NCBI GenBank assembly: GCA_002746535.1
Contig: NVWA01000020.1
Span: forward strand, 30,652 to 94,651
From: Planctomycetota bacterium
GTDB lineage: Bacteria > Planctomycetota > GCA-2746535
DNA: 64,000 nt
Reading direction: 5' to 3'
Positions 27,978 through 38,300 of this stretch are shown here, one piece after another. The translations under genes were made by a program, and so were the position numbers. A model generated the notes under the pieces. That model was not told the origin of the DNA. It saw nothing but the letters and a program-made list of their open reading frames with translations, and searched no databases. Every line of letters starts with the position of its first letter. Within the stretch, counting starts at the first letter, position 1.

Positions 27978-29003
27978 ATGGTGAGGATATTAAAAAGCAA
28001 GAAGTTCTATTTGGCAATATTCATACCCCTATTATCTTCAATTCTTTTCTATTTTTTAGTCGTTCAGTCAAGCTTGACTTTTTCAACAGAGATTAATAAA
28101 CAAGTCCAATTCATTAATAAAGAAAAATTAAAAAAGCACGTCAAACATTTAAGTGAAATAGGATCTAGGTTAACCCTTAAATTAGAAAAACCTCATTATG
28201 ATAAAAATAAAAGAGATCAAAAAATTGAATATATCACGAATGAATTGAAAGCCAGTGGCTATGCCATTACAAAGGAAGAATTTAAAAAAGTAATTCGGCC
28301 TGAACTCCCTGCAGTTATAGGTGTAAACTTATTCGCAACGAAGATTGGAAGTAAACAGCCAAAAAATATAATCGAAATTGGTGCTCATTATGATACTAGA
28401 ATGGATTCACCAGGAGCAGATGATAATTGCTCCGGAATTTCTGCTCTCCTCGAAATAGCGCACAATCTAAAAGTTATACAAACAAATAAAACGATTCGAA
28501 TATGTTTCTTTGATTTAGAAGAATATGGCTTATACGGAAGTCGCGAACACGTTCGCAGAATTAAAGAGAATACAAATGAAACCGTTGAAGAAATCATTGT
28601 TCTCGAAATGATTGGTTATTCTTCAGACAAAGAAAAATCTCAAAAAACACCCATTCGAATTCCACTATTTGTCGATCCTCCTGAAACAGGTAATTTCATT
28701 AGCTTAATGAGCAACTGGGATTCTAGAGATATTGCCTATCAATTTGAGGATGCGGCAAAAATTTATGGCAAGCTTCCATTTTTTGGTTTAAAAATTTTAG
28801 GCGGTTTTCTAAAGGAGAAAGATCGAAGCGACCACTATCCTTATTGGCTTTCAAACTATAAAGCCATTATGATAACTGATACAGCAAATTTCAGAAACCA
28901 TCATTACCATCAAAAAACAGATGTTTACACTACATTGAACTATGACTTCATGCATAAAGTCACCATATCCATCTACGCATTATTGCTACATCGATCTAAA
29001 TAA
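27978..29003 (+). CDS. M28 family zinc aminopeptidase, membrane-anchored
   Basis: 341 residues. An N-terminal membrane helix (YLAIFIPLLSSILFYFLVV) anchors the protein, with the catalytic domain outside the cytoplasm. M28 metal and catalytic residues are visible: His137 and Asp149 in GAHYDTRMDSPGADDN, the Glu181-Glu182 pair in FFDLEEYGL, an acidic residue in LEMIGYS (Glu where many members have Asp) and a late His in NHHYHQKTD. Glu at that fourth position also occurs in glutaminyl-cyclase-like members, so cyclase activity cannot be excluded. It is third in the tricorn operon. Peptide trimming outside the membrane is the likely role. Confidence 0.85.
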   Translation: MVRILKSKKFYLAIFIPLLSSILFYFLVVQSSLTFSTEINKQVQFINKEKLKKHVKHLSEIGSRLTLKLEKPHYDKNKRDQKIEYITNELKASGYAITKEEFKKVIRPELPAVIGVNLFATKIGSKQPKNIIEIGAHYDTRMDSPGADDNCSGISALLEIAHNLKVIQTNKTIRICFFDLEEYGLYGSREHVRRIKENTNETVEEIIVLEMIGYSSDKEKSQKTPIRIPLFVDPPETGNFISLMSNWDSRDIAYQFEDAAKIYGKLPFFGLKILGGFLKEKDRSDHYPYWLSNYKAIMITDTANFRNHHYHQKTDVYTTLNYDFMHKVTISIYALLLHRSK

Positions 29004-29022
29004 ATATTGAAACCTTTATCGC

Positions 29023-30333
29023 TTGGGTTTATCAGAAAGCACTTTAGAATATAATAAAAAAAATACTGGAATACAATCTCATAAATTCTTTATGCAGAAC
29101 TATCACTTTAACTATATAAAAGCTCTAAATTTAACACCAGAAAATGAATTAAATACTCTATATGATTTAATAGAAACTAAGAAACAATTAAAATCTGACA
29201 AAATTGCCTCCGAATGTATTTTGAATTTCAGTCATTATTGTGAATTTTCAAAAGAACATGATCAAACCATTTTACATGCTATTGATATCATCAATCAAAA
29301 TGAGCCTCTACTCTTTCTTTTTAATTTAATTCAATGTGGCCTAACAAGCACAGACTACCCTTTTCATAAATTTCCAGAAATAAGTCATCTTTTAAACAAT
29401 AGCGGAAATATTTTGTATTTAATAGCCCTTTTAAATCTTTGTCCACAGATAATTAAAAAGTATGAAGAGGTTAATACCCCTGAAGACATTATTAGAAATA
29501 CCTTATTACAATTCAGAGATTACAACAACACACATATGCATTACAATAAAAAAAAGTTAGGGATTCAACCAGGAAGTTTTAATTGGAGTCGACTATATCT
29601 CAATGCAGAACTTTTTAGAATAGGTCGAATGGAGTTTCGATTAAAGCCACTTCACAAACCAATTCGATACTATAAAAATAAAACTTCAAAAGAAAATGTT
29701 CTCTTTTTCAACATCTTGGATGAAGAGAGTAATTTCAATAAATTAAATCAATATGGTTACATCAAATTTCTAAATGATCAAGATACTAACAATCAAATTT
29801 GGAAACCTGAATTTCAAGAAGATGAAAAATCTATTACAGGATTTCCTATTTCCAGAAAAGGCCATGTCTTAAACCAAAAAAAGTCAATCGTGAAAAGCGA
29901 ATGGGATCTAATCCTCGACTATGATGATCTAATACTGGACATGCATATTCCTGCCGCTGGGCCAATGGGAAAAGATCTTTGTATGGAATCCTACAAAGAG
30001 GCATTCCTATTTTTTAAAAGCAGAAACCCCCAACTGAAGATAAATTGTATCTACTGCACCTCTTGGTTATTATCTCCGCAACTTTTTGAAATCATTCCAA
30101 AGTCGAATACTACAAATTTAATGGACTCATATCATTTATTTCCAACTCCATCAAATAAAAACGATGGGCTAAGCTTTATCTTTGGCAAAGAATATGAAGA
30201 CTGGAGTAAAGCACCACAAGACACAAGCCTACAAAGAAAAATAGTTAACAATATTATTCAAGGTAATTATTTTCGGCTTGGCTCAATGTTATTGACAGAA
30301 GATGAAATTGAAGAATATCTGAATTCCCATTGA
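29023..30333 (+). CDS. Acyltransferase with GNAT_C-type domain
   Basis: About 436 residues if started at the TTG at 29023; the first ATG in frame is at 29092, and neither has a good ribosome binding site. The C-terminal half contains 'LDMHIPAAGPMGKDLC', 'YKEAFLFFKSRNP' and 'CTSWLLSPQLFEIIP', which match the GNAT_C acyltransferase family (two-domain NAT_N/GNAT_C proteins). The N-terminal half is helical with no membrane segment. It begins 20 bases after the M28 peptidase and may be the last gene of the tricorn operon. Acyl donor and acceptor are unknown. Family placement is from recognised phrases only. Confidence 0.6.
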   Translation: MGLSESTLEYNKKNTGIQSHKFFMQNYHFNYIKALNLTPENELNTLYDLIETKKQLKSDKIASECILNFSHYCEFSKEHDQTILHAIDIINQNEPLLFLFNLIQCGLTSTDYPFHKFPEISHLLNNSGNILYLIALLNLCPQIIKKYEEVNTPEDIIRNTLLQFRDYNNTHMHYNKKKLGIQPGSFNWSRLYLNAELFRIGRMEFRLKPLHKPIRYYKNKTSKENVLFFNILDEESNFNKLNQYGYIKFLNDQDTNNQIWKPEFQEDEKSITGFPISRKGHVLNQKKSIVKSEWDLILDYDDLILDMHIPAAGPMGKDLCMESYKEAFLFFKSRNPQLKINCIYCTSWLLSPQLFEIIPKSNTTNLMDSYHLFPTPSNKNDGLSFIFGKEYEDWSKAPQDTSLQRKIVNNIIQGNYFRLGSMLLTEDEIEEYLNSH

Positions 30334-30447
30334 GAAAAACGTCAGCTCAAATAAGTCTCATCAATAATACAAAATAATTTATTAACTTTATTGATTCTTT
30401 TCAACCATCTATGAGCATAATTCGAACAAATAATTATGGAGATTACC

Positions 30448-32136
30448 ATGGACCTAAAAAAGTATGATCAATACGTTATCAATAATGCTGACTACCTAAT
30501 CAAACAAAAAAACACCGGTTTAACAATGATGGCTTTAGCTCCAGCATATCTGCTGAGCATAGCTCCAAAAGATTTTGACAAAAAAAAGAAAGCTGCCTTA
30601 ATCAAAGTCATTGAAAATATTTGCGATACTTGGTCTGACACGATGGAGAAAGAATTCGCTTCATATGGTCCGCACTGCACCAGCGAATGGGAAATAATGT
30701 CCATTTGCCAAATTAAAGAATTAATTGGAAATACCCTAAATAAGAAAAAGCTAAATCGCTGGAAAAAATGGGCCGATGAATATTGTAAAGCACAGCTGAA
30801 AAGACCTTTTTATTACACATCTTATAATCACGAAATCATGAGATGCGCTGCCATATCTTATTTCGGAAAAGTATTCCAAAAACCATCGTACCGCGAACAA
30901 TCCAAAAATATGGCCAAACAGTTATTAAATTTCGCCTCACCTTTAGGCTTTTATGAAGAAGGTCCACACCATGGACCATCCATGAAATATAATTATATTA
31001 TGCTTCATGGATTAGCATGGATGACACGATTCTCCAAAGATAAAAATTTAGAAAAAGCAACAGCAAAACTAGCCGATCTCATGGCAACCTATGCATATCC
31101 AGATGGCTCCACCATGGGACCCCTTGATGGTAGACAAACCTCAGGATTGAGCTCACGCTTAGGTCTTCAATGCGGTTTAGAATTATCCAATAAAGGAACT
31201 TCCCTACAGAGAAAGAATTACTCGACGACTTATGACAATGCTATAAAAGAAAATGATCCAGAATTTATGTTAAGATACTTCTCAATCAGTAGCGCCATCT
31301 ATTTTAAGTCTTTCAAAATAAAGTGGCTGAAAGAAAAACAAATCCCGTTAGATAAAAACTGTCAATGGATTGAATCATCACCAGACTTCAAAGCATTAGT
31401 AAAACGAAAAGGAAAATGGGTTTGTTGTTTATCAGCCCACAACAGTCATATTCCTAAAGAAACAAAAAGTGTTTTTCGTCTAGAAAGACAATCTCGTATT
31501 GAACTTTGGCATAAAGATCTTGGCCTTGTGATCGGTGGGGGTCATAATAAGTATGGCAATAAGACACCTTATGCAAACTGTATGGCATCAACAGGATATC
31601 TAGATCAAGACTTTGATTTTGGCCTCATTAAAGGAAAAGATCAAAAAGCAAATCATGCCATGTATTATGCCAGATCCATAAAGGTATCTTTTGAATCAAA
31701 CCATCCAACGATAGAATTATTTTTTGCTCACTATACTTTAAAATTTACGGTATTAATTGTAAGTGATAAAAAAATTAAAATTAATTGGCAGCTAGAACAT
31801 CATGGTGTCAATAAGATTGCTATTCAAATACCAATAGTCGTACCAAAAAACGGCGTCTTAATTTCCAATAAAAAAGAAATTAAAAACAAATACAAAGGCA
31901 ATAGTAAGCTGACTAAAGGTAAACAATTTGCAGTACAAAGTAAAGAAAGAAAAGCATTTACGGTCAAATCAAATGGATCTTGTGGCATTCGACACTCTAA
32001 CATGCCTCTAATTACCTATGTTGAAGATGAAGCGGATTTTTTTGACAAAGTGCCTTATCATATTGCCATGCTTTCTAATCAAATCATAAAACCAAAAAAG
32101 AAATGTTCAGGCACATTTGATATTACGATTAAATAA
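30448..32136 (+). CDS. Heparinase-fold-like protein, possible polysaccharide lyase
   Basis: 562 residues from the ATG at 30448, with GGAG seven bases upstream; an ATG at 30436 overlaps that site. There is no signal peptide. The N-terminal about 280 residues look like an (alpha/alpha) toroid with 'FYEEGPHHGPSMKYNYIML' and 'YAYPDGSTMGPLDGRQT', which recall the central motifs of heparinase II/III and alginate-lyase folds. The remainder is beta-rich with an 'ELWHKDLGLVIGGGHNK' segment, as in the C-terminal sandwich of such lyases. Catalytic residues cannot be assigned with certainty. A weak promoter-like pair (TTGATT / CATAAT, 30391-30421) precedes it. Likely intracellular processing of acidic oligosaccharides, by inference. 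Confidence 0.5.
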   Translation: MDLKKYDQYVINNADYLIKQKNTGLTMMALAPAYLLSIAPKDFDKKKKAALIKVIENICDTWSDTMEKEFASYGPHCTSEWEIMSICQIKELIGNTLNKKKLNRWKKWADEYCKAQLKRPFYYTSYNHEIMRCAAISYFGKVFQKPSYREQSKNMAKQLLNFASPLGFYEEGPHHGPSMKYNYIMLHGLAWMTRFSKDKNLEKATAKLADLMATYAYPDGSTMGPLDGRQTSGLSSRLGLQCGLELSNKGTSLQRKNYSTTYDNAIKENDPEFMLRYFSISSAIYFKSFKIKWLKEKQIPLDKNCQWIESSPDFKALVKRKGKWVCCLSAHNSHIPKETKSVFRLERQSRIELWHKDLGLVIGGGHNKYGNKTPYANCMASTGYLDQDFDFGLIKGKDQKANHAMYYARSIKVSFESNHPTIELFFAHYTLKFTVLIVSDKKIKINWQLEHHGVNKIAIQIPIVVPKNGVLISNKKEIKNKYKGNSKLTKGKQFAVQSKERKAFTVKSNGSCGIRHSNMPLITYVEDEADFFDKVPYHIAMLSNQIIKPKKKCSGTFDITIK

Positions 32137-32509
32137 TAATTCACCATTTTTAAATGCCGAATTATGAAACGAATAAGTCATAACCTCTTTGAGTAGTATT
32201 AACATATGATACTATTCAAAATTTAATACCTTCAATTTCTGTAAAGAAACTTCTTTTCATTAACTTGCAAATCAACTCAACGACAATTTTATTTTTCAAA
32301 ATATAAATTAATATTTTCTATTATGATCTTGAAACAATCATATTCAGCGCGATAGTGATATACAGTATACTTGTGACAGAAACTATTTAATTTTGAGAGT
32401 TAACGTTCTGAATTAATTTAGAGGAGACTCTAGCCAATTACATTAATTGTTCTTGATCAAGTATACTTTTTTCTACCTCACCTTTTTACTTCAAATATTT
32501 AAACAGCCT
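32137..32509. other. Gene-free AT-rich interval between convergent genes
   Basis: 373 bp with no ORF, RNA gene or repeat that I can support. Two weak hairpins are present near the left end (TTATGA...TCATAA and TAGTAT...ATACTA). An AGAGGAGAC string near 32.42 kb looks like a ribosome binding site but no start codon follows it. Confidence 0.4.
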
Positions 32510-33610
32510 CTAATTGGTAAGAGATCTGCCAAAAGTAATTTGTAGAAAAACTCCAAACTCATCCTGATCAAGACTGTTACCTACGCCATAATAACTATTC
32601 AAACGAATCTTTGTATAGCGGCAAGCGGCATAAGAAATTGAAAAACGAATTATTGTATTTACTTCTGTGGAAATAGAATTTTCCTGCGATGCATGAATTT
32701 TATGAACAAGCTCATAACCCATTGACCAACGATCAGCAATAAAGAATTCTACGTTTTGTAAAAACTGATAAACAATTACATCATCATTAGAGTCTTCGGT
32801 ATTTCCTAAATCACTTCCAATTGAGATCTGATTGACAATTTTCATGAATTCCTTTTTCTTGTACAAGTACTCACTGCCAATCCTAAAAAAAGAGTTCAAC
32901 TCTGAAGAAATATTTTTACTGCCACAAGTTTTTTGAATGGACCCTCCCAATGCAAATAGACCCCACTCTTGTTGATGAAAAGCTGCCCTGCCAAATCTAC
33001 TGGTAACGAGCCAACCACCGTAATAATCAAAAGTATCTCCCATACCTGCTGAAACTGATATCTCAAAATCGTAGTGATTATTAACGGGCATAGAAAAGAA
33101 AATGCCCTTATCTCTACTAAAGCCCAAATCTAAATTTGAAAGAGAAGGTAAAAAAGAAAAACTAGAATCCAACGTTGGGTTATGACCATAGGGAATCGAT
33201 TTATGGCCTATGACTATCTCCGTTCGATCCCACTTAGTATCAATTTTCATCCAAGAATCTAATAGTTTAAAATTAAACTCCAAATCATTTGAATCTTGAT
33301 CACTGGATTCATCAACAATGGCAAACTTTAATTGAAAACTTTTAGGCTCAGCAAAGGAAGTATAACCTCGCTTCATGCGAGTTTCACTTTTCTTCATCAT
33401 ATTTAATACGATTTGATTCCTAGCTCCTATTCTCTGCCAACCCCATTGGCTTTCATCTTGATAACAATATCCATAAGATAAATTTAATTGCGGAAATATA
33501 AAAAGGGACTTTGCACGGTTAAGCCTAAGCGAACTATCTTGTGAAAACAATGCTGAATTTAATAAAACTAAAATTAAGATTAAACACCTGACATGAATTT
33601 TAGGAATCAA
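32510..33610 (-). CDS. Putative outer-membrane beta-barrel protein
   Basis: 366 residues with a signal peptide (CLILILVLLNSALFSQ) followed by alternating hydrophobic/polar strands throughout, for example 'FQLKFAIVDESS', 'YDFEISVSAGMG', 'IIRFSISYAACRYTKIRL' and 'EFGVFLQITFGRSL'. This is porin-like composition. No named family is recognised. Its ATG overlaps the stop of the lipoprotein gene upstream by 4 bases (ATGA), so the two products are probably made and used together at the outer membrane. Transport or surface display is inferred from the fold only. Confidence 0.6.
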   Translation of the reverse strand: MIPKIHVRCLILILVLLNSALFSQDSSLRLNRAKSLFIFPQLNLSYGYCYQDESQWGWQRIGARNQIVLNMMKKSETRMKRGYTSFAEPKSFQLKFAIVDESSDQDSNDLEFNFKLLDSWMKIDTKWDRTEIVIGHKSIPYGHNPTLDSSFSFLPSLSNLDLGFSRDKGIFFSMPVNNHYDFEISVSAGMGDTFDYYGGWLVTSRFGRAAFHQQEWGLFALGGSIQKTCGSKNISSELNSFFRIGSEYLYKKKEFMKIVNQISIGSDLGNTEDSNDDVIVYQFLQNVEFFIADRWSMGYELVHKIHASQENSISTEVNTIIRFSISYAACRYTKIRLNSYYGVGNSLDQDEFGVFLQITFGRSLTN

Positions 33611-35106
33611 TACAGATACATCCTTCTTCGTCGGCGAACTTTCATTGTCATTTTATTTGAAATTTTTATACGACACATCCAAACAGGTAAAATTCTTTCA
33701 TAAGAAATCATATAAACATTTAAAACTTCTCGGTCAATCGATTCCCAACCAACATACATTTTTTCAATTCCTAACTTTTGATGATTCACCCATTTTTTAT
33801 TCTTTGAATTCCTACATATTAAAAATGGTTTGATTTCATTAGGCAATCGATCTTTATCATAGTTAATTGTATCTTGAGCAGGATTGTGTCGTCTTGATTT
33901 TGGATAAGGGTTAATGCCAAAAGGCAAACCAAATAATCTTTGCTCATCTAATAATCCTAAATCTATATTTCCAAGAATAATTTCATAAGGAGAATCCACA
34001 CCATTAAAAGTCAGCCGTACATAACAATCTGAGATAGAAGTATCGACAACGCCCATTTTTATATCTAAGAGATTCTTCATCCAACCATAATTAAATACCT
34101 TTGGTTTCTTGGCATCATAAAAACCTCTATTCGTGAATTGACATAACGATATCGGAAAATTTAAAACATCTGTATAAGTCTTAATTTTATTTTTATTTAT
34201 TATTAGTCCTGATTGCCATTTATAATACTCTTCCTTATCTAAGGCAACCAATGGTCTCTTCGATAAATGACCAAACTCCAAAATTTTTATTTTATCGTTC
34301 ACTTTAATGGGTGAAAAATCAGATAAATCAAAAACTATGCTCTCGGCTTTATCCGATAACGAATCATAATCATTTAACAACTCTAATGAAACATGAGGGT
34401 TTTTTAATTGAAACAATGTTGCGTATAAAGCTTTATCCAGATAAAACCAACTGTGTGATAGCGTCCTTGTTTGATTTAAATAAACATCTCTAGGAAATTT
34501 TTTATTATAATCATTCGTAGTCAAGACCATCTCCCATTTGAGCGGGTCTAAACAATTATTCCAAAGCCCCATTCTATGTGTGCGATGAAAATTTTTATTT
34601 AAGACTGACTGACCATTTAAATTCGATTTAACTAATGTAAACTCTTGGTGCTCTTTTCTAAAAATAATTCCAAATCGATCAAATTCTTCCATGAGCATTT
34701 CAGGGTAACGCCTATTATCGACAAGATCAACTTTTGGAATAATACGCATCAAATCAAACGCTGAAGATTTTAAACGATTCCCTTTGCCATCTACGAAAGA
34801 AGCTTCTACCAAAACTGTGCCCTCAGGCATTTCATCTAATAATCGAAATTCAACTTTTTTAAATCTTAAATTTAAAGGATCTCGACTATATGAGTTGTCT
34901 TTTTCAGATGCTTCGAGCTGATATTTATACCCCGGGGATACAGCATCCATTCGAAGTACCTGATTTTTATTGTCCTTAAATAAAGCGATTACTTTATCCG
35001 GAGCCTTATTAAAAATTGAATTATTTGGAATATGCCCATACTTATTTGCATTGCAAGAGATGATGAAAATACAACTCATCAACATTATGTATCGTGTCAA
35101 ATTCAT
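33607..35106 (-). CDS. Lipoprotein of unknown family coupled to a barrel protein
   Basis: 499 residues with a clear type II signal (LMSCIFIISCN), so lipid-anchored in the periplasm or outer membrane. The body is beta-rich, with no domain I recognise: 'FRKEHQEFTLVKSNLN', 'SWFYLDKALYATLF', 'DLSDFSPIKVNDKIKIL'. It ends in a strongly basic tail (KVRRRRRMYLY) that is odd for a secreted protein. It is first in a two-gene unit with the barrel protein through an ATGA overlap. The pair may form an outer-membrane complex. Function unknown. Confidence 0.6.
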   Translation of the reverse strand: MNLTRYIMLMSCIFIISCNANKYGHIPNNSIFNKAPDKVIALFKDNKNQVLRMDAVSPGYKYQLEASEKDNSYSRDPLNLRFKKVEFRLLDEMPEGTVLVEASFVDGKGNRLKSSAFDLMRIIPKVDLVDNRRYPEMLMEEFDRFGIIFRKEHQEFTLVKSNLNGQSVLNKNFHRTHRMGLWNNCLDPLKWEMVLTTNDYNKKFPRDVYLNQTRTLSHSWFYLDKALYATLFQLKNPHVSLELLNDYDSLSDKAESIVFDLSDFSPIKVNDKIKILEFGHLSKRPLVALDKEEYYKWQSGLIINKNKIKTYTDVLNFPISLCQFTNRGFYDAKKPKVFNYGWMKNLLDIKMGVVDTSISDCYVRLTFNGVDSPYEIILGNIDLGLLDEQRLFGLPFGINPYPKSRRHNPAQDTINYDKDRLPNEIKPFLICRNSKNKKWVNHQKLGIEKMYVGWESIDREVLNVYMISYERILPVWMCRIKISNKMTMKVRRRRRMYLY

Positions 35107-35317
35107 TAAATTGATCTTTTACCTGGATCTATCTTTTTTAAAAAACGGGATTTTAAGAAATGAGATTAAGAACTAAAGCAAATACAGAAAGAACAACAAA
35201 AACAACTAAAAATTAAGTTCTGGCCATTTAATGAATGATTAAATGAGTTTTAAATTATTGATTTGCTAGACATATGATCATTAAATATTTGGCTAAAAGT
35301 AATTTAATTAATCACCG

Positions 35318-38300
35318 TTATTTCGCTTCGATTAAAGCGCTTTTATATTTGTTCAATCTTCCTTCATAACTCTTACGATCTTCTTCAATTGTGTTATTTG
35401 GCAATAATTTTAATGCTTGATCGGCAAATTTAACAGCTGCTTCCTTTTTATCATTTTTAAAATATGCCAATGCTAAAGTATCAAGTATAGCCGATTCTTT
35501 AAAATCAGATAAATTCGCAGCCTTAATTGCATGAATCAATCCTAACTTAATGTTATTAACTTTTTTATCCTTATCAGTTAAAAGTATCCAAGCTAATTCA
35601 TTTTCAAGAGCAAAATTATCAGGCTTTGCTTTCATCCAATCGGCATAATACACTAGCAACTTTTTAGAATTATTTTGAATTTTTGCTATCGAAATTAATT
35701 TATGATAGCCACCATCTAGGCCATGAGCACTTTCTAGTTGAATTGCTTTTTTAATATCGGCAGTAGCCTCAGCGAACATACTTTTTGAAAAATAATATTG
35801 TCCTCGTTTAAAATAATCTGATGCTAATGAAATATCTTTATTTAATAATGCTTCACCTTCAATTCTCTCTCTAGCCAACTTACATTCTTTAATTAATACT
35901 TTTTCAATCGAATTCCAATTCGGATGATACTCCTTAACGTTATTAAACGATTCTTTGAATTCCTTATCTTTCTTTAAACCATAAGCCACTATAGCCCTTC
36001 CATACCAAGATAACCATCTCTTTGGATGAAAGTAAACTGATTCTGAATAATCCTTAAACGCTCCCTTAAAGTCTCCAAAATATTCTTTGATGGCACCTCT
36101 CTTTTGAAAAGTCCTGGCATACCGAGATCTCAACTTTAGCACCCTATCAAAGTCAATTAATGCCCCTTTTAGGTCTCCACTACTAGTTTTTGCTATTCCA
36201 CGATTATAATAATTAACAACCACATTCGGTTTCAACTCGATAGATTTAGAAAAATCCGAAACTGCCCCTACATAATCTTTTAAACTATGTTTTGCAGCTC
36301 CTCTATTGGCATATGCTTCATAAAGCCTAGGATTTAATCCAAGTGCAATATTATAATCTTCTACTGCGCCCTTATGATCTTTCTTCAAACTTTTAACAAG
36401 ACCTCTATTTACATAAGATCTTAAATTCTTTGGGTCTAATTCAATTACATAATCATGATCCGCTAAGGCGCCATCGAGATCACCTAACTCTTTTTTTACA
36501 AGTGCTCGGTTATTGTAGGCAGGTATATCTTTAGGGTCTATTTTTAATACATTATTAAACTCTTGAATAGCATCAGAAAATTTATTCAGCGACAAGTAAG
36601 TTGAACCTAAGTTACTATGGGCTGCAACATCTTTAGGATCTATCTGAATTGCCTTTAAATAGTCTTTGACCCCTTTTTCATATTCACCTAACTTATTATG
36701 CAATATACCTCTATTATTATAAGCAATCCCACTAGATGGATCTAATTCAATGGCTTTGCTATAACATTCTAATGCCTTTTGTAATTTATTGCCTTCTTTA
36801 TATTTTGTTCCTCGTTCCATCCACGTCCTTGCATTTTTAACATCTACCAATGGCACAAATACTTTATTGGCCATAAAGGCAGCATAAGGTACATGAAACA
36901 ATTTGATTTGTTGGTAAAGAAAACTAGACGTATTGTTTGGTTCGTCCCATATTCGCTTTCTGACCATATTATAAATTTCAATACTTTTAGGTTTTAATAT
37001 ACTGATCGCAATAATGGCCGAAACTTGTATTTCAAGATTATTACTTGATCCATCCGGACATTTTTTTTGAATATACGGCAGGATGTCTCTGGCGACATGT
37101 GATTCTCCCATCCAAGCCAAACTATCGATGGCAAGTTTTCGGCAATTTGCTAATTTAGAATTTATATACGGTTTCAATAATTCTATCGTTAGCTTATCTC
37201 TTAGAGAAATAAGTTCTTTACTAGCGGCCTCGTGAATGATAGTCCTATTTAAACTTATCGCATCATTCATTAAAAAAATAATTCGATTTCTTATTCTTCT
37301 TACTTTTTCATTTTTAGCGGTTTCAAGATCTTTCTGAAATTTTTCCATTTCGTGAGGTTGACCCCCTGATAAAAATATATCTGAAAGATTCGCCTTGGCC
37401 TGTTCAAATGAATTTAACCATAATGATAATTCAAAATGTCTTTTCCCCGTTTCGTTCAATCCTTTTTTCGCATCTTTATTATCGTTATTATAAATCAGTG
37501 CTTGCCTAAAACTGTTCGCAGCATTAAAAAGTTCGCTACTTTTTTCTTCAGCAAATTGAGAACTATACTTGTGATTGATCGCCCTTGCTAAGCTCAAATG
37601 CTCTCGCCCTGTCTTGACTGACTCCGTTGACAAATATTGCTTTTGCTTTAATTGAGAATTTTTTTCTGCTTCTAAATTTATTCGCCCATTTTCTTTCTCC
37701 AGCTGGATTTTTCGCTCATTCTCTAAGGCCAATTCAAAATTACTCTCAGCAATTTTTGTTTGTTCCACTGCTTCATTCCATTGCCAAATAGAAATTATGA
37801 GGCCAACTATCAACGCCAATCCCGCTATCATCAAACCAAAACTCATTGCTTTATTTCGTTTAATTAATTTACCTAATATTTCAAACAAAGTATCATGCTT
37901 CGCACTAACTGAAAAACCATTTTGAAAAGCGATTAAATCTGTTGAAAACTCTTTAATACTTTGATATCGATCAATCGATTTTAAAGCCATAGCTTTTTTA
38001 ACTATTGCAACTAATTCGGGAGCAGTATCTTTAGGCAAGGCACTTATTCGGCCACTTGTAACTTTTAATAAAACATTGTTAAAGGTTTTACCTCTGATCG
38101 GTGTCGACAATGATAAACAAGAATGCAAAACGCCTCCCAGACCATATATATCAGTGCGTTCATCCATATTATCCAACTCGCCTTTTGCTTGCTCAGGGGC
38201 CATATACTCCGGGGTACCAATACAAGATCCGGCCATGGTTTTTAATAAATCAACATCATCATTTACCACATCAGACGCTTCAAGTCTTTCTAAGACAACT

